DNA from: Hyphomonas sp. UBA5111
GTDB lineage: Bacteria > Pseudomonadota > Alphaproteobacteria > Caulobacterales > Hyphomonadaceae
Direction of reading: 5' to 3'
DNA: 64,000 bases
NCBI GenBank assembly: GCA_002414505.1
Contig: DHZF01000157.1
Location: 63,726-127,725, forward strand
Below are positions 15,915 through 25,435 of this stretch, one piece after another. The first letter of the stretch is position 1; each line of letters starts with the position of its first letter. A program made the position numbers and the translations under genes. The notes under the pieces are model-generated. The model saw nothing but the letters and a program-made list of their open reading frames with translations. It had not been told where the DNA came from and searched no databases.

Positions 15915-17773
15915 AAAAGACATTCCTGATAATGGGCACCGCATCTGCCGCCCTCTTGCTCGCCGCATGCGGCGCACCGGGCGGATCACCGGGCGGCCAG
16001 GGTGAAAAACCGAACGCCTCGAGCGAGACGCAACGATACACCTGCCCCATGCACCCGCACTATATTTCGACCGATCCGGACGGCACCTGCCCGATCTGTG
16101 GCATGGACCTGGTGCCTGCCGACAAGACCCAGGAACCGACGAGCTCAACAGGGGAAATCCTGTACTACAAGCATCCCATGGGTAAGCCGGACACCTCGCC
16201 TGTTCCGAAAAAGGATTCCATGGGCATGGATTACATCCCGGTTTATGCCGATGACACCGGATCGGGCGTGGCCGTCTCGCCGGAAATGATCCAGACCATG
16301 GGGATCCGGACATCACCTGCCGAGACCAGGGATTTCAGCCGTGTACTGAGAGCCTTCGGCACGGTCGAGACCAATGAACGGCTCGAAAATGTTACCGTCT
16401 CGCGGCTAGAAGGCTGGATTGAGAATCTGGCGGTCAATGCCGAGGGCGACACCGTCCGCCCCGGCAGTCTCCTCTACCGGATCTACAGTCCGGACCTGAT
16501 CGCCGCGCAGAAAGATTATCTGAACTCGTTCAAGATCGGTAACGAAGCGCGCATCGCGTCGGTTCGCCAGCGCCTGCGCTCCCTTGGCATGCAGAATGCG
16601 GCCATCGACCGGCTGACCGAAACCCGCCAGGTCATTGAACGTGTTCCGGTTTACGCAGAAGCCGGCGGCACGGTTGCCGAGCTCCAGGTCCGCAATGGCG
16701 ACTATGTCAAACCCGGCACGCCTATATTACGCCTGCAATCCTATGCCGATGTCTGGGTCATTGCCTCGGTGCCGGAGAGCGATTTGCCTCTGGTGGAAAC
16801 AGGCATGCAGGCCGAACTCGATTTTCCGAGCGCGCCCGATGCCCCCGGTAAAGGCCAGGTCGACTATATCTATCCGACAATCGACCCGAAAACCCGTACA
16901 GCCGACGTCCGGATCGAAGTGGACAATGTGTCGGGCTATCTTCGCCCGGGCGCCTATGCGGACATAAGGCTGAATATCGGCGGCCGACCGCGTCTTTCGG
17001 TTCCAAGTGAAGCCATTCTGCTTGGTAGCGAGGGCGCCCGTGTCGTCATCGCCGAAGGCAATGGCCGCTTCTCCGGACGCGCCGTGCAAACCGGGATTTC
17101 GGCCAATGGCCGGACCGAAATCCTGTCGGGTCTGGAAAGTGGCGACATGGTCGTCGCCAGCGGGCAGTTCCTGCTCGATAGCGAAGCCAACCTGAAAGAA
17201 GGTCTTGCCAAGCTGGAAGCTCCGGATGCGAGCGCGGCCAGTCCGGAAACACCGCTCTCCGATATTCCGGTGGACAGTAAAGCCCTCGCCGAAATCGATC
17301 ACTTCACTGACATGGCGCTCTACTTCCACGAGGCCCTGAGAGACGGGTATGACATCGATCCGCTATTCGTGGACCCGGCGCTCGCCCTGGTGCCAGTGCT
17401 GCGGGACCGTTACGCGAACACGAAACTGGCACCGGTCATGGATGCTACGCAAACCGCTCTCGCCGCCGCGCAGGACGCCACGGACCGCGAAGACCTTGCC
17501 ACACAACTCTCAGACCTGGTCGAGGCCTTGAAACCCTGGCTGCTGGAAGGCGCACCTCAGCATTACAGCGAGGCTGGTCTGGTGCTCTACCGGGACACCG
17601 CAACGGGCCGGTACTGGCTGCAGGAAGAAGCGAAACCAGCCAATCCGTACAGCGCAGATGGAGCCGAACGGATTGACTGGCCCAACCCGATGGCCGGCAT
17701 GTCGATGACGACCAATGACGGCGAGACTGGCGCTGACCAGGCCCCTGGGCATTCGGGGGACAGTCATGACTGA
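15911..17773 (+). CDS. cusB: CusB-like periplasmic adaptor with heavy-metal-binding domains
   Basis: A 620-residue RND adaptor. It is a lipoprotein (lipobox LAAC near residue 20). A YTCPMHPHYISTDPDGTCP motif followed by CGMDLVPAD (about 44-72) is the HMBD (YHS-like) metal domain, and a second, partial copy follows (YYKHPMGKPDTSPVP, SMGMDYIPVY). Then come the barrel-sandwich, beta-barrel and membrane-proximal domains (VPVYAEAGGTVAELQVRNGD; SVPSEAILLGSEGARVVIAE). The last about 170 residues form an extra helical domain beyond normal CusB length. It links the TolC channel to the inner-membrane pump and may collect Cu(I) from CusF-like chaperones encoded downstream. Confidence 0.85.
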   Translation: MKKTFLIMGTASAALLLAACGAPGGSPGGQGEKPNASSETQRYTCPMHPHYISTDPDGTCPICGMDLVPADKTQEPTSSTGEILYYKHPMGKPDTSPVPKKDSMGMDYIPVYADDTGSGVAVSPEMIQTMGIRTSPAETRDFSRVLRAFGTVETNERLENVTVSRLEGWIENLAVNAEGDTVRPGSLLYRIYSPDLIAAQKDYLNSFKIGNEARIASVRQRLRSLGMQNAAIDRLTETRQVIERVPVYAEAGGTVAELQVRNGDYVKPGTPILRLQSYADVWVIASVPESDLPLVETGMQAELDFPSAPDAPGKGQVDYIYPTIDPKTRTADVRIEVDNVSGYLRPGAYADIRLNIGGRPRLSVPSEAILLGSEGARVVIAEGNGRFSGRAVQTGISANGRTEILSGLESGDMVVASGQFLLDSEANLKEGLAKLEAPDASAASPETPLSDIPVDSKALAEIDHFTDMALYFHEALRDGYDIDPLFVDPALALVPVLRDRYANTKLAPVMDATQTALAAAQDATDREDLATQLSDLVEALKPWLLEGAPQHYSEAGLVLYRDTATGRYWLQEEAKPANPYSADGAERIDWPNPMAGMSMTTNDGETGADQAPGHSGDSHD

Positions 17774-20700
17774 ACGAAACGACAGAAACCTCGCGGGGCA
17801 AGACCCCTCCAAATCATGGGTGGCAAAGCTGATCTCCTGGTCGGTTTCCAACCAGCTCATCGTCCTCATGCTCGCCGCTGCACTGGCTGTGACCGGGTGG
17901 ATGGCGATCCAGCGCACGCCGCTCGATGCAGTGCCGGACCTGACAGATACCCAGGTCATCATTCGCACCGATTTTCCGGGCCAGAGCCCGCAGATTGTCG
18001 AGGACCTCGTCACCTATCCACTATCGACGAACCTTCTCGGTCTGCCGAAGACCAAGGACGTGCGCGGCTCCTCAATGTTCGGCACCAGTTTTGTGTATGT
18101 CATATTTGACGATGATGTTGACCTCTACTGGGCCCGCTCGCGCGTTCTCGAAGCCTTGTCCCGGCTGGGATCCGAACTCCCGGAAGGCGCCGTACCCCAG
18201 ATCGGACCGGATGCAACCGGCGTTGGCTGGGTCTATCAGTATGCCTTGGTCGACAAGACCGGCAAGACCGATCTCGCCGAGCTGCGTTCACTGCAGGACT
18301 GGTTCCTGAAACTTGAACTCGCCGGAGTGGAAGGGGTCTCTGAAGTCGCTTCGGTCGGCGGTTTTGTCCGGGAATACCAGGTGCTACTCGATCCCAATCG
18401 CCTGAGAAGTTACGACCTGTCGATCACCCGTATCCGTGACGCGGTCCGCGCCGCCTCGAGCGAGGTCGGTGGCCGCGTGCTCGAACAGGGCGAAACGGAA
18501 TATGTCATCCGCTCATCAGGCTATGTCGATGAGAAACTTGATCTCGAACAGGTCGTGGTCAAGGCAGAGGATGGCACCCCCGTCCAGCTGAGCCATGTCG
18601 CCCGGATTGTCGAAGGCCCGGCCCTCCGGCGCGGCATTGTCGAACTCAATGGCGAAGGCGAAACTGTGTCCGGCATCGTGGTGATGCGCGATGGCGAGAA
18701 TGCGCTGTCGGTGATCGAACGTGTGAAGGAGAAACTTCATAGTCTCCAGCGCGGGCTGCCAGAAGGCGTCGAGATTGTCACTGTGTATGACCGCGCGCCT
18801 CTCATCGAGGGTTCGGTCGATTATCTGAAAGACAAGCTGATCGAGGAAGGCTTCGCGGTTGCTCTCGTCATTCTGATCTTCCTCCTCCATGTACGGTCGT
18901 CTCTGGTTGCCATCATCACCTTGCCGCTCGGAGTGCTCGGCGCGTTCCTGATCATGTCCTGGCAAGGTGTCACAGCGAACATCATGTCACTTGGCGGGAT
19001 CGCCATCGCGATCGGCGCCATGGTCGACGCCTCGATTGTGCTTGTCGAGAATGCCAGCCGGAAACTGGCGGATCTGGGACCGAAACCCGATCCGAGCGTG
19101 CGCCGCCAAGCGCTGGTCGAGTCGGCTCAGGAAGTCGGCCCCGGCATATTCTTTTCACTCCTCATCATCACGGTCTCCTTCCTGCCGGTCTTTGCCCTGA
19201 CCGGTCAGAGCTTCAGGCTCTTCAGTCCTCTCGCCTATACCAAGACCTATGCGATGGCCTTCGCGGCCATTCTGTCGGTGACACTTGTCCCGGTTCTGAT
19301 GCTGTACCTGATGCGGGGTCGGTTCCGGCGCGAGGAAGCCAATCCCCTGAACGCCTTCTTCGTCTGGGCCTACAAACCGCTGCTCCATCTAGCCCTGAGG
19401 TTCAAATGGATCACGGTCGCCCTTGCGCTCGCGCTGACGGCCACCGTCATCGTGCCGGTCCAGAGGATCGGCTCGGAATTCATGCCGGCCCTTTATGAAG
19501 GCGAGCTCCTCTACATGCCGACCACCCTGCCCGGCGTGTCATCCACCAAGATGCGGGAGATTCTTGGCCAGACAAACCGCGTCATCAAGACCGTGCCAGA
19601 AGTCGATCGTGTCTTCGGCAAGGCCGGGCGCGCCGATACCGCAACCGATCCAGCGCCACTCACCATGATCGAGACCTGGATCAAGCTGAAACCGAAGGAG
19701 GATTGGCGGCCAGGTGTGACGGTCGAGGACATCACCGATGAGCTCGATGCCAAGCTGCAAATGCCCGGCCTCGTGAATTCATGGGGCTATCCGATCAAGA
19801 TTCGCATGGACATGGTTTCAACAGGTGTGCGCACGCCCATTGGCATCAAGGTTACGGGCGATGATCTGACAGAGATTGAGACCATTGCCCGGGACATAGA
19901 AGCGGCCATTTCGGACGTACCCGGAACGCGCTCGGCCTTCGCCGACAGGGTCATGGGCGGAAAATATCTCGAGATCACGCCGGATAGGGGCGAACTCGCC
20001 CGGCGGAATATCGACATGGCAGCCTTCCAGTCCGTGATCCAAACCGCCCTGGGCGGCATGACACTCTCCCAGTCTGTCGAGGGCCGGGAACGCTATGACA
20101 TCATCCTGCGCTATGATCGGCCATTTCGTGAGAGTGCCACAGACCTGGAAGAGATACTCGTGCCCGCCCCGTCCGGCGCCCATATCCCTCTCAGCGAACT
20201 GGCGGACATTTCCTATGCGGAAGGCCCGCCAATGATCCGATCGGAAAATGCCAGGCTGACTGGCTGGGTTTTCGTCGATATCGCGGACCGGGACATGGGC
20301 AGCTATGTTGCAGACGCCGGACAGGTGATTGCCAACGCCGTCGACCTGCCTGCGGGATATGCGGTGGAGTTCTCCGGACAGTATGAACAGATGCAGGAAG
20401 CGAATGCGCGGCTGAAGATCGCCATTCCAGCTGCGATTGCACTGATCTTCCTGCTGCTGATGCTACATTTCGGTCGGCTCGACCGGACCCTGATCATCAT
20501 GGCCAGCCTGCCATTCGGCCTGGTCGGCGGAATGTGGGCCGTCTGGTTGGCAGGCTACAATCTGTCAGTAGCCGTCGCGGTCGGTTTCATCGCCCTGGGC
20601 GGCATCGCGGTCGAGACAGCCGTCGTGATGCTGCTCTATATCGACGCGGAAGTCCGCAAGGCGAACCCGTCTGACAGGAGCCAGCTTTTCGCAGCTGTCA

Positions 20701-20981
20701 GCAAGGGCGCGGCCATGCGCGTCAGGCCGAAGTTGATGACGGTCACGACCATTTTTGCAGGTCTTGCCCCGATCTTCCTGACCGACGGCCTCGGATCGGA
20801 CGTCATGCGCCGGATTGCCCTGCCCATGCTTGGCGGCATGGCCTCAACCCTCATCCTCTCCCTGATCGTGATCCCGGCCATCTACTACATCCGGGTCGGG
20901 CTGCAGATTCCATCAGATTTACCCCGGGCCGAACCGGATAACCGGGCCGGCTCATTCACCCCCGAAGGAGAAAAACCATGA
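17766..20981 (+). CDS. cusA: CusA-like heavy-metal RND pump
   Basis: A 1071-residue inner-membrane HME-RND transporter starting at ATG 17766 (MTERNDRNL), overlapping cusB by 8 bases. It has the usual 12 TM helices with two large periplasmic loops. GAMVDASIVLVENA (TM4) carries the proton-relay Asp and Glu, and AIGAMVD is typical of CusA/SilA. The TPLDAVPDLTDTQVIIRTDF N-terminal motif and KAGRADTATDPAPL in the second loop also fit CusA-type pumps. It should export Cu(I)/Ag(I), using proton motive force, through CusB and the TolC channel. Monovalent specificity is inferred from HMBD and CusF-like partners. Confidence 0.9.
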   Translation: MTERNDRNLAGQDPSKSWVAKLISWSVSNQLIVLMLAAALAVTGWMAIQRTPLDAVPDLTDTQVIIRTDFPGQSPQIVEDLVTYPLSTNLLGLPKTKDVRGSSMFGTSFVYVIFDDDVDLYWARSRVLEALSRLGSELPEGAVPQIGPDATGVGWVYQYALVDKTGKTDLAELRSLQDWFLKLELAGVEGVSEVASVGGFVREYQVLLDPNRLRSYDLSITRIRDAVRAASSEVGGRVLEQGETEYVIRSSGYVDEKLDLEQVVVKAEDGTPVQLSHVARIVEGPALRRGIVELNGEGETVSGIVVMRDGENALSVIERVKEKLHSLQRGLPEGVEIVTVYDRAPLIEGSVDYLKDKLIEEGFAVALVILIFLLHVRSSLVAIITLPLGVLGAFLIMSWQGVTANIMSLGGIAIAIGAMVDASIVLVENASRKLADLGPKPDPSVRRQALVESAQEVGPGIFFSLLIITVSFLPVFALTGQSFRLFSPLAYTKTYAMAFAAILSVTLVPVLMLYLMRGRFRREEANPLNAFFVWAYKPLLHLALRFKWITVALALALTATVIVPVQRIGSEFMPALYEGELLYMPTTLPGVSSTKMREILGQTNRVIKTVPEVDRVFGKAGRADTATDPAPLTMIETWIKLKPKEDWRPGVTVEDITDELDAKLQMPGLVNSWGYPIKIRMDMVSTGVRTPIGIKVTGDDLTEIETIARDIEAAISDVPGTRSAFADRVMGGKYLEITPDRGELARRNIDMAAFQSVIQTALGGMTLSQSVEGRERYDIILRYDRPFRESATDLEEILVPAPSGAHIPLSELADISYAEGPPMIRSENARLTGWVFVDIADRDMGSYVADAGQVIANAVDLPAGYAVEFSGQYEQMQEANARLKIAIPAAIALIFLLLMLHFGRLDRTLIIMASLPFGLVGGMWAVWLAGYNLSVAVAVGFIALGGIAVETAVVMLLYIDAEVRKANPSDRSQLFAAVSKGAAMRVRPKLMTVTTIFAGLAPIFLTDGLGSDVMRRIALPMLGGMASTLILSLIVIPAIYYIRVGLQIPSDLPRAEPDNRAGSFTPEGEKP

Positions 20982-21193
20982 CGAGACACCTGTTGAAAAT
21001 TCCGCTTTTGTTTCCACTGCTTCTGAGTAGCGCCATGCTGCCGGCGGCCGCGCAGGATCGCTCATCAGGCAGAATGATGATCGACGGCGGCATGATGGGT
21101 GGCGGCCTGTTCGGCACGGTGTTCATGCTGCTTGCTGTGCTCCTCCTCCTGCTCGGGATCGCTGCCCTCATCAAATATCTGAGGTCGAAATAA
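20978..21193 (+). CDS. Small membrane protein, operon-linked to cusA
   Basis: A 71-residue protein: signal-like N-terminus (LLFPLLLSSAMLPAAAQ), a Met/Gly-rich stretch (RMMIDGGMMGGGLFG) and one C-terminal transmembrane helix (VFMLLAVLLLLLGIAALI). It overlaps the cusA stop (ATGA). The Met-rich patch next to a copper pump could bind Cu(I) or modulate CusA; no family name recognised. Confidence 0.55.
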   Translation: MTRHLLKIPLLFPLLLSSAMLPAAAQDRSSGRMMIDGGMMGGGLFGTVFMLLAVLLLLLGIAALIKYLRSK

Positions 21194-21218
21194 TAGTCCC
21201 GTGTCCATCCACCCTATT

Positions 21219-21243
21219 CCCCCGTCCCGGCGCGCATCGGGGG
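21219..21243 (+). terminator. Weak GC hairpin after the cus genes
   Basis: CCCCCG and CGGGGG separated by 13 bases, between the small membrane protein and the CusF-like gene. Weak candidate terminator or processing site. Confidence 0.25.
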
Positions 21244-21287
21244 CCTCTGTTGAAAGCCGCGCCTGACAATCAAAAAGGAAGAAAACG

Positions 21288-21788
21288 ATGAAAACCCTCG
21301 TCAGAAAGACAGCAGTCACAGGCGCAATCCTCGGACTGGCCCTGATTGGTCCGGCGCTCGCCCAGGAGGCCGGCATGAAAATGGACAGCATGAAAGACAT
21401 GGACATGTCCGGCATGAGCTGCTGCGGCGACATGGCGCCCGGCTTTGGCGTCATTAACGGCGTCGATCTGGATGCCCGAACCGTCAATATTTCACACGAT
21501 CCGATCAAGAAGATCGGCTGGGGTGAAATGACAATGGACTTCGAGGTCGGCGGAATGGTTGCGCTCGACAAATTCGAGAATGGCGACAACGTCCATTTCA
21601 TGCTCAAGCAGGACGACAGCGACAATTATGATATCGCCATGATGATGCCGATCGGCGGCGATCCGGATGCTTTCAAGCAATCCATGATGTCGATGATGAA
21701 AGGCAAAGGCATGATGGACTGCAACATGGGCGGACACGGATCCATGTCCGGCATGTCAGGCAAGGATCATGACGACACCGATCACTAG
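21288..21788 (+). CDS. CusF-like periplasmic copper-binding protein, Met-rich
   Basis: A 166-residue protein with signal peptide (AILGLALIGPALAQ). The core GFGVINGVDLDARTVNISHD followed by IGWGEMTMDFEV matches CusF, including the Trp and Met pair (W..MTM) that bind Cu(I)/Ag(I). It is flanked by Met/His-rich tails: DSMKDMDMSGMSCCGDM before, and MMKGKGMMDCNMGGHG near the end. It is nearly twice the length of E. coli CusF because of these tails. Expected role: periplasmic Cu(I) carrier delivering to the Cus adaptor. The start ATG follows AAAAAGGAAG. Confidence 0.75.
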   Translation: MKTLVRKTAVTGAILGLALIGPALAQEAGMKMDSMKDMDMSGMSCCGDMAPGFGVINGVDLDARTVNISHDPIKKIGWGEMTMDFEVGGMVALDKFENGDNVHFMLKQDDSDNYDIAMMMPIGGDPDAFKQSMMSMMKGKGMMDCNMGGHGSMSGMSGKDHDDTDH

Positions 21789-21888
21789 CCGGTCCTCTGT
21801 TTCAAGCAAAAAATTCGTAAATCAGGTTCCGGCCGCGTTCCGCGGCCGGAATGCCTGCGTCTCCCGATTAGTTCACCAGGAAATCCCA

Positions 21889-22332
21889 ATGACTCAAAGA
21901 ATTCTGATTACCGCCTTCCTGTTAGGTTCCGCTTCCCTGACAGCCTGCAGTGACCCCGAAAGCCGAACGCCGCCAGCATCCGGCCCTGCAGACCAGACCA
22001 GGCCTGAACCGTTCGAACAGGCAGATGAAGCTATGCCCGGCGATACTGGACGGGCCACGGGCAGGATCACATCCCTTGATCGCGACGACGGCCGGGTCAC
22101 CATCGACCATGGCCCCTTCGAAGGCATCGCCATGGGCGCGATGACCATGAGTTTCGCTTTAATGGGCGATCTTGAGCTGACTGACCTCTCTGAAGGCGAT
22201 GACGTGATCTTCCAGGTCAAACGGGGCCGGGACGGTTCTCATCGCATCATGGAAATTTGCAGCATTCCCGCGAATGGCCGCGACTGCCCGGACCAAGAAA
22301 CAGTCTATCCGCACAACCCTCCAGATCAGTAA
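21889..22332 (+). CDS. CusF-like copper-binding lipoprotein
   Basis: A 147-residue lipoprotein (lipobox LTAC after an 18-residue signal) starting at ATG 21889 behind AGGAAA; an open frame further upstream is not supported. The fold region ATGRITSLDRDDGRVTIDHG and MGAMTMSFALM resemble CusF, with MTM conserved but the Trp replaced (IAMGAMTM). It may be a membrane-tethered copper chaperone with lower Cu(I) affinity, or bind another metal. It follows the first CusF-like gene by 100 bp in the same direction. Confidence 0.6.
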   Translation: MTQRILITAFLLGSASLTACSDPESRTPPASGPADQTRPEPFEQADEAMPGDTGRATGRITSLDRDDGRVTIDHGPFEGIAMGAMTMSFALMGDLELTDLSEGDDVIFQVKRGRDGSHRIMEICSIPANGRDCPDQETVYPHNPPDQ

Positions 22333-22402
22333 GGCGGCATACTCCGGCACTGTCCCCGATCGAGCTAAAGGGAAGACGATAAAGACCCGTTTCGCCATAG
22401 TG

Positions 22403-22741
22403 TCAAACTGGCATGCGCGGACCAAAAAGAATAACCGCAGCCCCGATCAGACAGGTTACAACCCCTATCAGATCCCAGCGGTCGGGACGAATCCCCTCAA
22501 TGGTCCATAGCCAGATGAGCGAGGAAGTTATGTAAACCCCACCATAGGCGGCATAGGCGCGCCCGGCTGCAGACGCTTCCACCAGTGTCAGCAGCCAAGC
22601 GAATACAACAAGGGATATCATCCCCGGAACCAGCCAGAAAGCGGACTTTCCAAGCCGCAGCCAGGCCCAGAATGCAAAACAACCGGCAATTTCGGCGGTT
22701 TCCGCGCCAGCATAGATCAACAACGTCGCGCGAATATCCAT
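22403..22741 (-). CDS. YnfA family (UPF0060) small membrane protein
   Basis: A 112-residue protein of four TM helices with a small-multidrug-resistance-like topology. [40 protein letters not shown] and [19 protein letters not shown] are the conserved YnfA segments. YnfA homologs occur near metal and arsenic resistance genes and may export small cations or biocides. It is 60 bp downstream of merA on the same strand, so it may belong to the mer transcript. Confidence 0.8.
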   Translation of the reverse strand: MDIRATLLIYAGAETAEIAGCFAFWAWLRLGKSAFWLVPGMISLVVFAWLLTLVEASAAGRAYAAYGGVYITSSLIWLWTIEGIRPDRWDLIGVVTCLIGAAVILFGPRMPV

Positions 22742-22801
22742 GGCTGGGACGTTTCCTGATCTGGCTGGACTGGCGAGGCCCCGTTGCGGTTAAAATTGGT
22801 T

Positions 22802-24253
22802 TCAGCCTGCGCAGCATGAAAGCTTCGCCACGTCCTTGTCGAACGTCTGTGCCGCCAATTTTAACCCTTCAACAGTTGTCAGGTATGGAAAAATTGTCTC
22901 GCCAAGCGCCTTGCTCGTCATGCCGAACTTCAACGCCATAGCCAGCGTCTGAATCGCATCAGACCCTTCGGGCGCCGCGATCTGTCCGCCCAGGAGGCGG
23001 TCGGTCTTCGCATCCGCGACCAGCTTGATGACGCCGCGGGTATCGCGGGCGGCGGCGGCGCGTGCCACGTGGTCCAGCGTCAGCACGCTGGCCTTGACGT
23101 CATGACCGGCTGCCTTCGCCTGCACCTCGGAAAGGCCGACGCCGGCGACCTGCGGATCGGTGAACACGACCCAGGGCATGGCCCCATTGTCATAGCGCAA
23201 ATCCTGAAGCCCGAGCGCATTGTTGGCCGCCACCTTGGCCCCATAAGCGGCCATGTAGACGAACTGGTCGCGATCGGTGACATCACCCGCTGCCCAGACG
23301 CCAGGCCGCGTTGTGGCCATGTCGGCTCCGACCTTGATCGATCCACGCGCATCGGTCTCGATGCCGAACTCGCGCAAGCCGAGGTCTTCGGAATTGGCCA
23401 CCCGGCCTGTGGTGGCCACAAGCCGCTGAGCGGAGAGGGTCACAGGCTTTCCACCCCGTTCGATTGTCAGCGTGACGCCGCCGTCACTCCGTCTCACCGA
23501 TCGGTAGGACAGGCCGGTCTCGACCGCGACCCCCTCAGCCTTCAACGCGTCGGTCAACGCCTTGGCCACTTCCGGTTCCACGCCGGGCAGAAGGCGCGAA
23601 CGCGTGACCAGTGTAACCTTGACGCCCAGCCGCGACGCCATCTGCGCCAGTTCACAGCCAATATAGCCGCCGCCCAGTACCAGGATGCTTTCGGGCTGAT
23701 CGGGCAGGCTGAGAAGGTCCCAGGAATCCAGCGCCTCCACGGTCTCGATCCCGTCAATTTCCGGCAAGAAAGGGCGCGAGCCGGTGGCGATCAGAACCTT
23801 CGGTGCAGCGATGATCCGCCCGCCGACCTCAATCCCACCTTCGATCAGGCGTGCGGCACCTTCCTCGATATAGGTGACATTCTCATAGGAAGGCAGCAGG
23901 TCGATGTATTTTTTCTGGCGCATCTCGTCGACCAGATCGGCCGTGCCCTTGACGACCGCCGACCAGTCCACGCTCTGCGCACAGGGCTCAATGCCCGGAA
24001 ACCGTGCCGCCGCTGTACCAGCATGCACCGCTTCACCGGCCCGTATCATCGCCTTGGACGGCACGCAGCCGACATTGACGCAGGTGCCGCCGATGGTGCC
24101 ATGCCCAACCATGGCCACGCGCCTGCCGGCCTCGGCCGCGCTAATCGAAGCCGAAAACCCGGCCGAGCCAGCACCTATGACGATGAGGTCATAGCTGTCG
24201 TCGCCGTTTTTATTGACGGAGCAGCAATCGCCTGTCTTTACGGTTTGATTCAT
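22802..24253 (-). CDS. merA: Mercuric reductase MerA
   Basis: A 483-residue FAD/NAD(P)-disulfide oxidoreductase reducing Hg(II) to Hg(0) in the cytoplasm. FAD-binding IVIGAGSAGFSASISAAE (about 24), the redox pair in GGTCVNVGCVPSK (about 55), NAD(P) site LVLGGGYIGCELAQM, and the C-terminal vicinal cysteines SCCAG that hand Hg(II) to the active site of the partner subunit are all present; the C-terminal pair distinguishes MerA from dihydrolipoamide dehydrogenase. The N-terminal heavy-metal-associated domain found in Tn501 MerA is missing, a common short form. It is the distal main gene of a merTP-x-merA operon. Confidence 0.92.
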   Translation of the reverse strand: MNQTVKTGDCCSVNKNGDDSYDLIVIGAGSAGFSASISAAEAGRRVAMVGHGTIGGTCVNVGCVPSKAMIRAGEAVHAGTAAARFPGIEPCAQSVDWSAVVKGTADLVDEMRQKKYIDLLPSYENVTYIEEGAARLIEGGIEVGGRIIAAPKVLIATGSRPFLPEIDGIETVEALDSWDLLSLPDQPESILVLGGGYIGCELAQMASRLGVKVTLVTRSRLLPGVEPEVAKALTDALKAEGVAVETGLSYRSVRRSDGGVTLTIERGGKPVTLSAQRLVATTGRVANSEDLGLREFGIETDARGSIKVGADMATTRPGVWAAGDVTDRDQFVYMAAYGAKVAANNALGLQDLRYDNGAMPWVVFTDPQVAGVGLSEVQAKAAGHDVKASVLTLDHVARAAAARDTRGVIKLVADAKTDRLLGGQIAAPEGSDAIQTLAMALKFGMTSKALGETIFPYLTTVEGLKLAAQTFDKDVAKLSCCAG

Positions 24254-24599
24254 TATTTCTTCCTTGGCTTGTGACCAGGCATGGCGACGCGGACTCGATC
24301 AAGTATTCAAAATCACACCATCGACCCGATGTCGGAGGCGTGGCCGGGATCAGGTTGAGGCCGCTGTCGCCGCATTCGCCTGCGGCGAAGACCGCGGGAT
24401 CGCTCGTACGCATCGATGTGTTCACCTGGATGCCCCGCCGAGTGCACTCGGCGCAGGCAGCTTCAAGGTTCAGCCTGTCCATTTTTGGTACCCGGCCGGG
24501 GCTGAGGCACATGCTCATTGATGCAAAACAAGAAGGTGTCGCAATGACGGTACCGGCCAGACCCGTTATCAGCAGTTTTCGGTCAGTCCATTTTGACAT
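24210..24599 (-). pseudogene. Chimeric remnant: MerF-like start joined to an oxidoreductase fragment
   Basis: The frame from ATG 24599 begins MSKWTDRKLLITGLAGTVIA, resembling the first TM helix of a MerF-type mercury transporter. After residue 35 it switches to RVPKMDRLNLEAACAECTRR, then IQVNTSMRTSDPAVFAAGE, a piece of the C-terminal interface of a MerA/dihydrolipoamide-dehydrogenase family protein. The frame then runs past the start of merA without a sensible ending. Both parts are fragments; no functional product expected. Confidence 0.5.
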
Positions 24600-24687
24600 C
24601 AAAGTGAAAGCCTTGTGTAAAAATCTGACGATGTATGCGAACATCGACTGGCAGGTGCCTCATCAGGATATTCCAGATGCTGCGTGT

Positions 24688-25011
24688 TCAACCGTCCGTA
24701 ACGCTTGCCGGGTATCCTACATCGGTTGAAGCCGCAGCGATCAGCTCAGGCGTTGTCGCCGCCGTATCGTAAACCACTTCTGCGGTCCTGGCCGCATAAT
24801 CGATATCGACAGATTTAACGCCCTCGACACGCATCATCGCTTTCCTGACAGCAATCGGACATGTCGCGCAGGTCATGTTTCCGATCGTAAAACGGGCTGT
24901 CGCCTGTTCGACCTCCACCGAGGCATCCGGAGCATTCTGCGCGCCGGCGACTGCGAGCCCCCCCGCGAGTGCCAGACCTGCCAGTCCGGCGATCATCCAT
25001 GTGCGTTTCAT
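24688..25011 (-). CDS. merP: Periplasmic mercuric ion-binding protein MerP
   Basis: A 107-residue protein starting MKRTWMIAG (24 residues of signal peptide ending AVAGAQ). The HMA motif is IGNMTCATCPIAV, giving the two Hg(II)-binding Cys, followed by DYAARTAEVVYD as in MerP. It scavenges Hg(II) in the periplasm and passes it to MerT. The start at 25011 was chosen because the signal peptide begins there, 14 bp after merT ends; an upstream open frame overlaps merT. Confidence 0.88.
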   Translation of the reverse strand: MKRTWMIAGLAGLALAGGLAVAGAQNAPDASVEVEQATARFTIGNMTCATCPIAVRKAMMRVEGVKSVDIDYAARTAEVVYDTAATTPELIAAASTDVGYPASVTDG

Positions 25012-25025
25012 ACTTGTCTCCCTGG

Positions 25026-25400
25026 CTAGTAAAATAACGGTGCCCATACATCGATGGTCAAGGCCGCCAGCACGACAAGCGCGCCGCTCCACAGGGCGAC
25101 CTGCTTGACGACTGACGACTGCAAACGGGCGCAATAGCTACCATCCTCGCAGACACTGGTTTTTCGAAAATAGACATCCCAGAACCCAGCCGCGAGAAAT
25201 CCGATCGCGACCAGAAGAAAAAGGGGCTTGTAGGGTTCCAGCGCCGTCAACTGGCCAATCCACGCTCCGGAAACACCGAGACTGATCAGCACAAGCGGCA
25301 CGATGCAGCAGGATGATGCAAGGAATGCCCCCAGCATGCCACCGGCAACAAGCCACCTTGAGCGACGCTCATTTGCTGGGCTGTTTTCCGTACCTGCCAT
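25026..25400 (-). CDS. merT: Mercuric transport protein MerT
   Basis: A 124-residue inner-membrane protein with three TM helices. The Cys pair in the first helix (FLASSCCIVPLVLISLGVSG) and the Cys pair on the loop after the second (TSVCEDGSYCARLQ) are the diagnostic Hg(II) relay of MerT. It imports Hg(II) from MerP to cytoplasmic MerA. First gene of the operon, reading away from merR. Confidence 0.9.
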   Translation of the reverse strand: MAGTENSPANERRSRWLVAGGMLGAFLASSCCIVPLVLISLGVSGAWIGQLTALEPYKPLFLLVAIGFLAAGFWDVYFRKTSVCEDGSYCARLQSSVVKQVALWSGALVVLAALTIDVWAPLFY

Positions 25401-25435
25401 GACCAGCTGTTCCCATTGCTTTATTGATCATGATC

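Noticed and set aside
23069..24274. Plus-strand 401-codon frame opposite merA
   Set aside because: merA on the other strand is unambiguous; this frame has repetitive Arg/Gly/Asp composition and no ribosome site.
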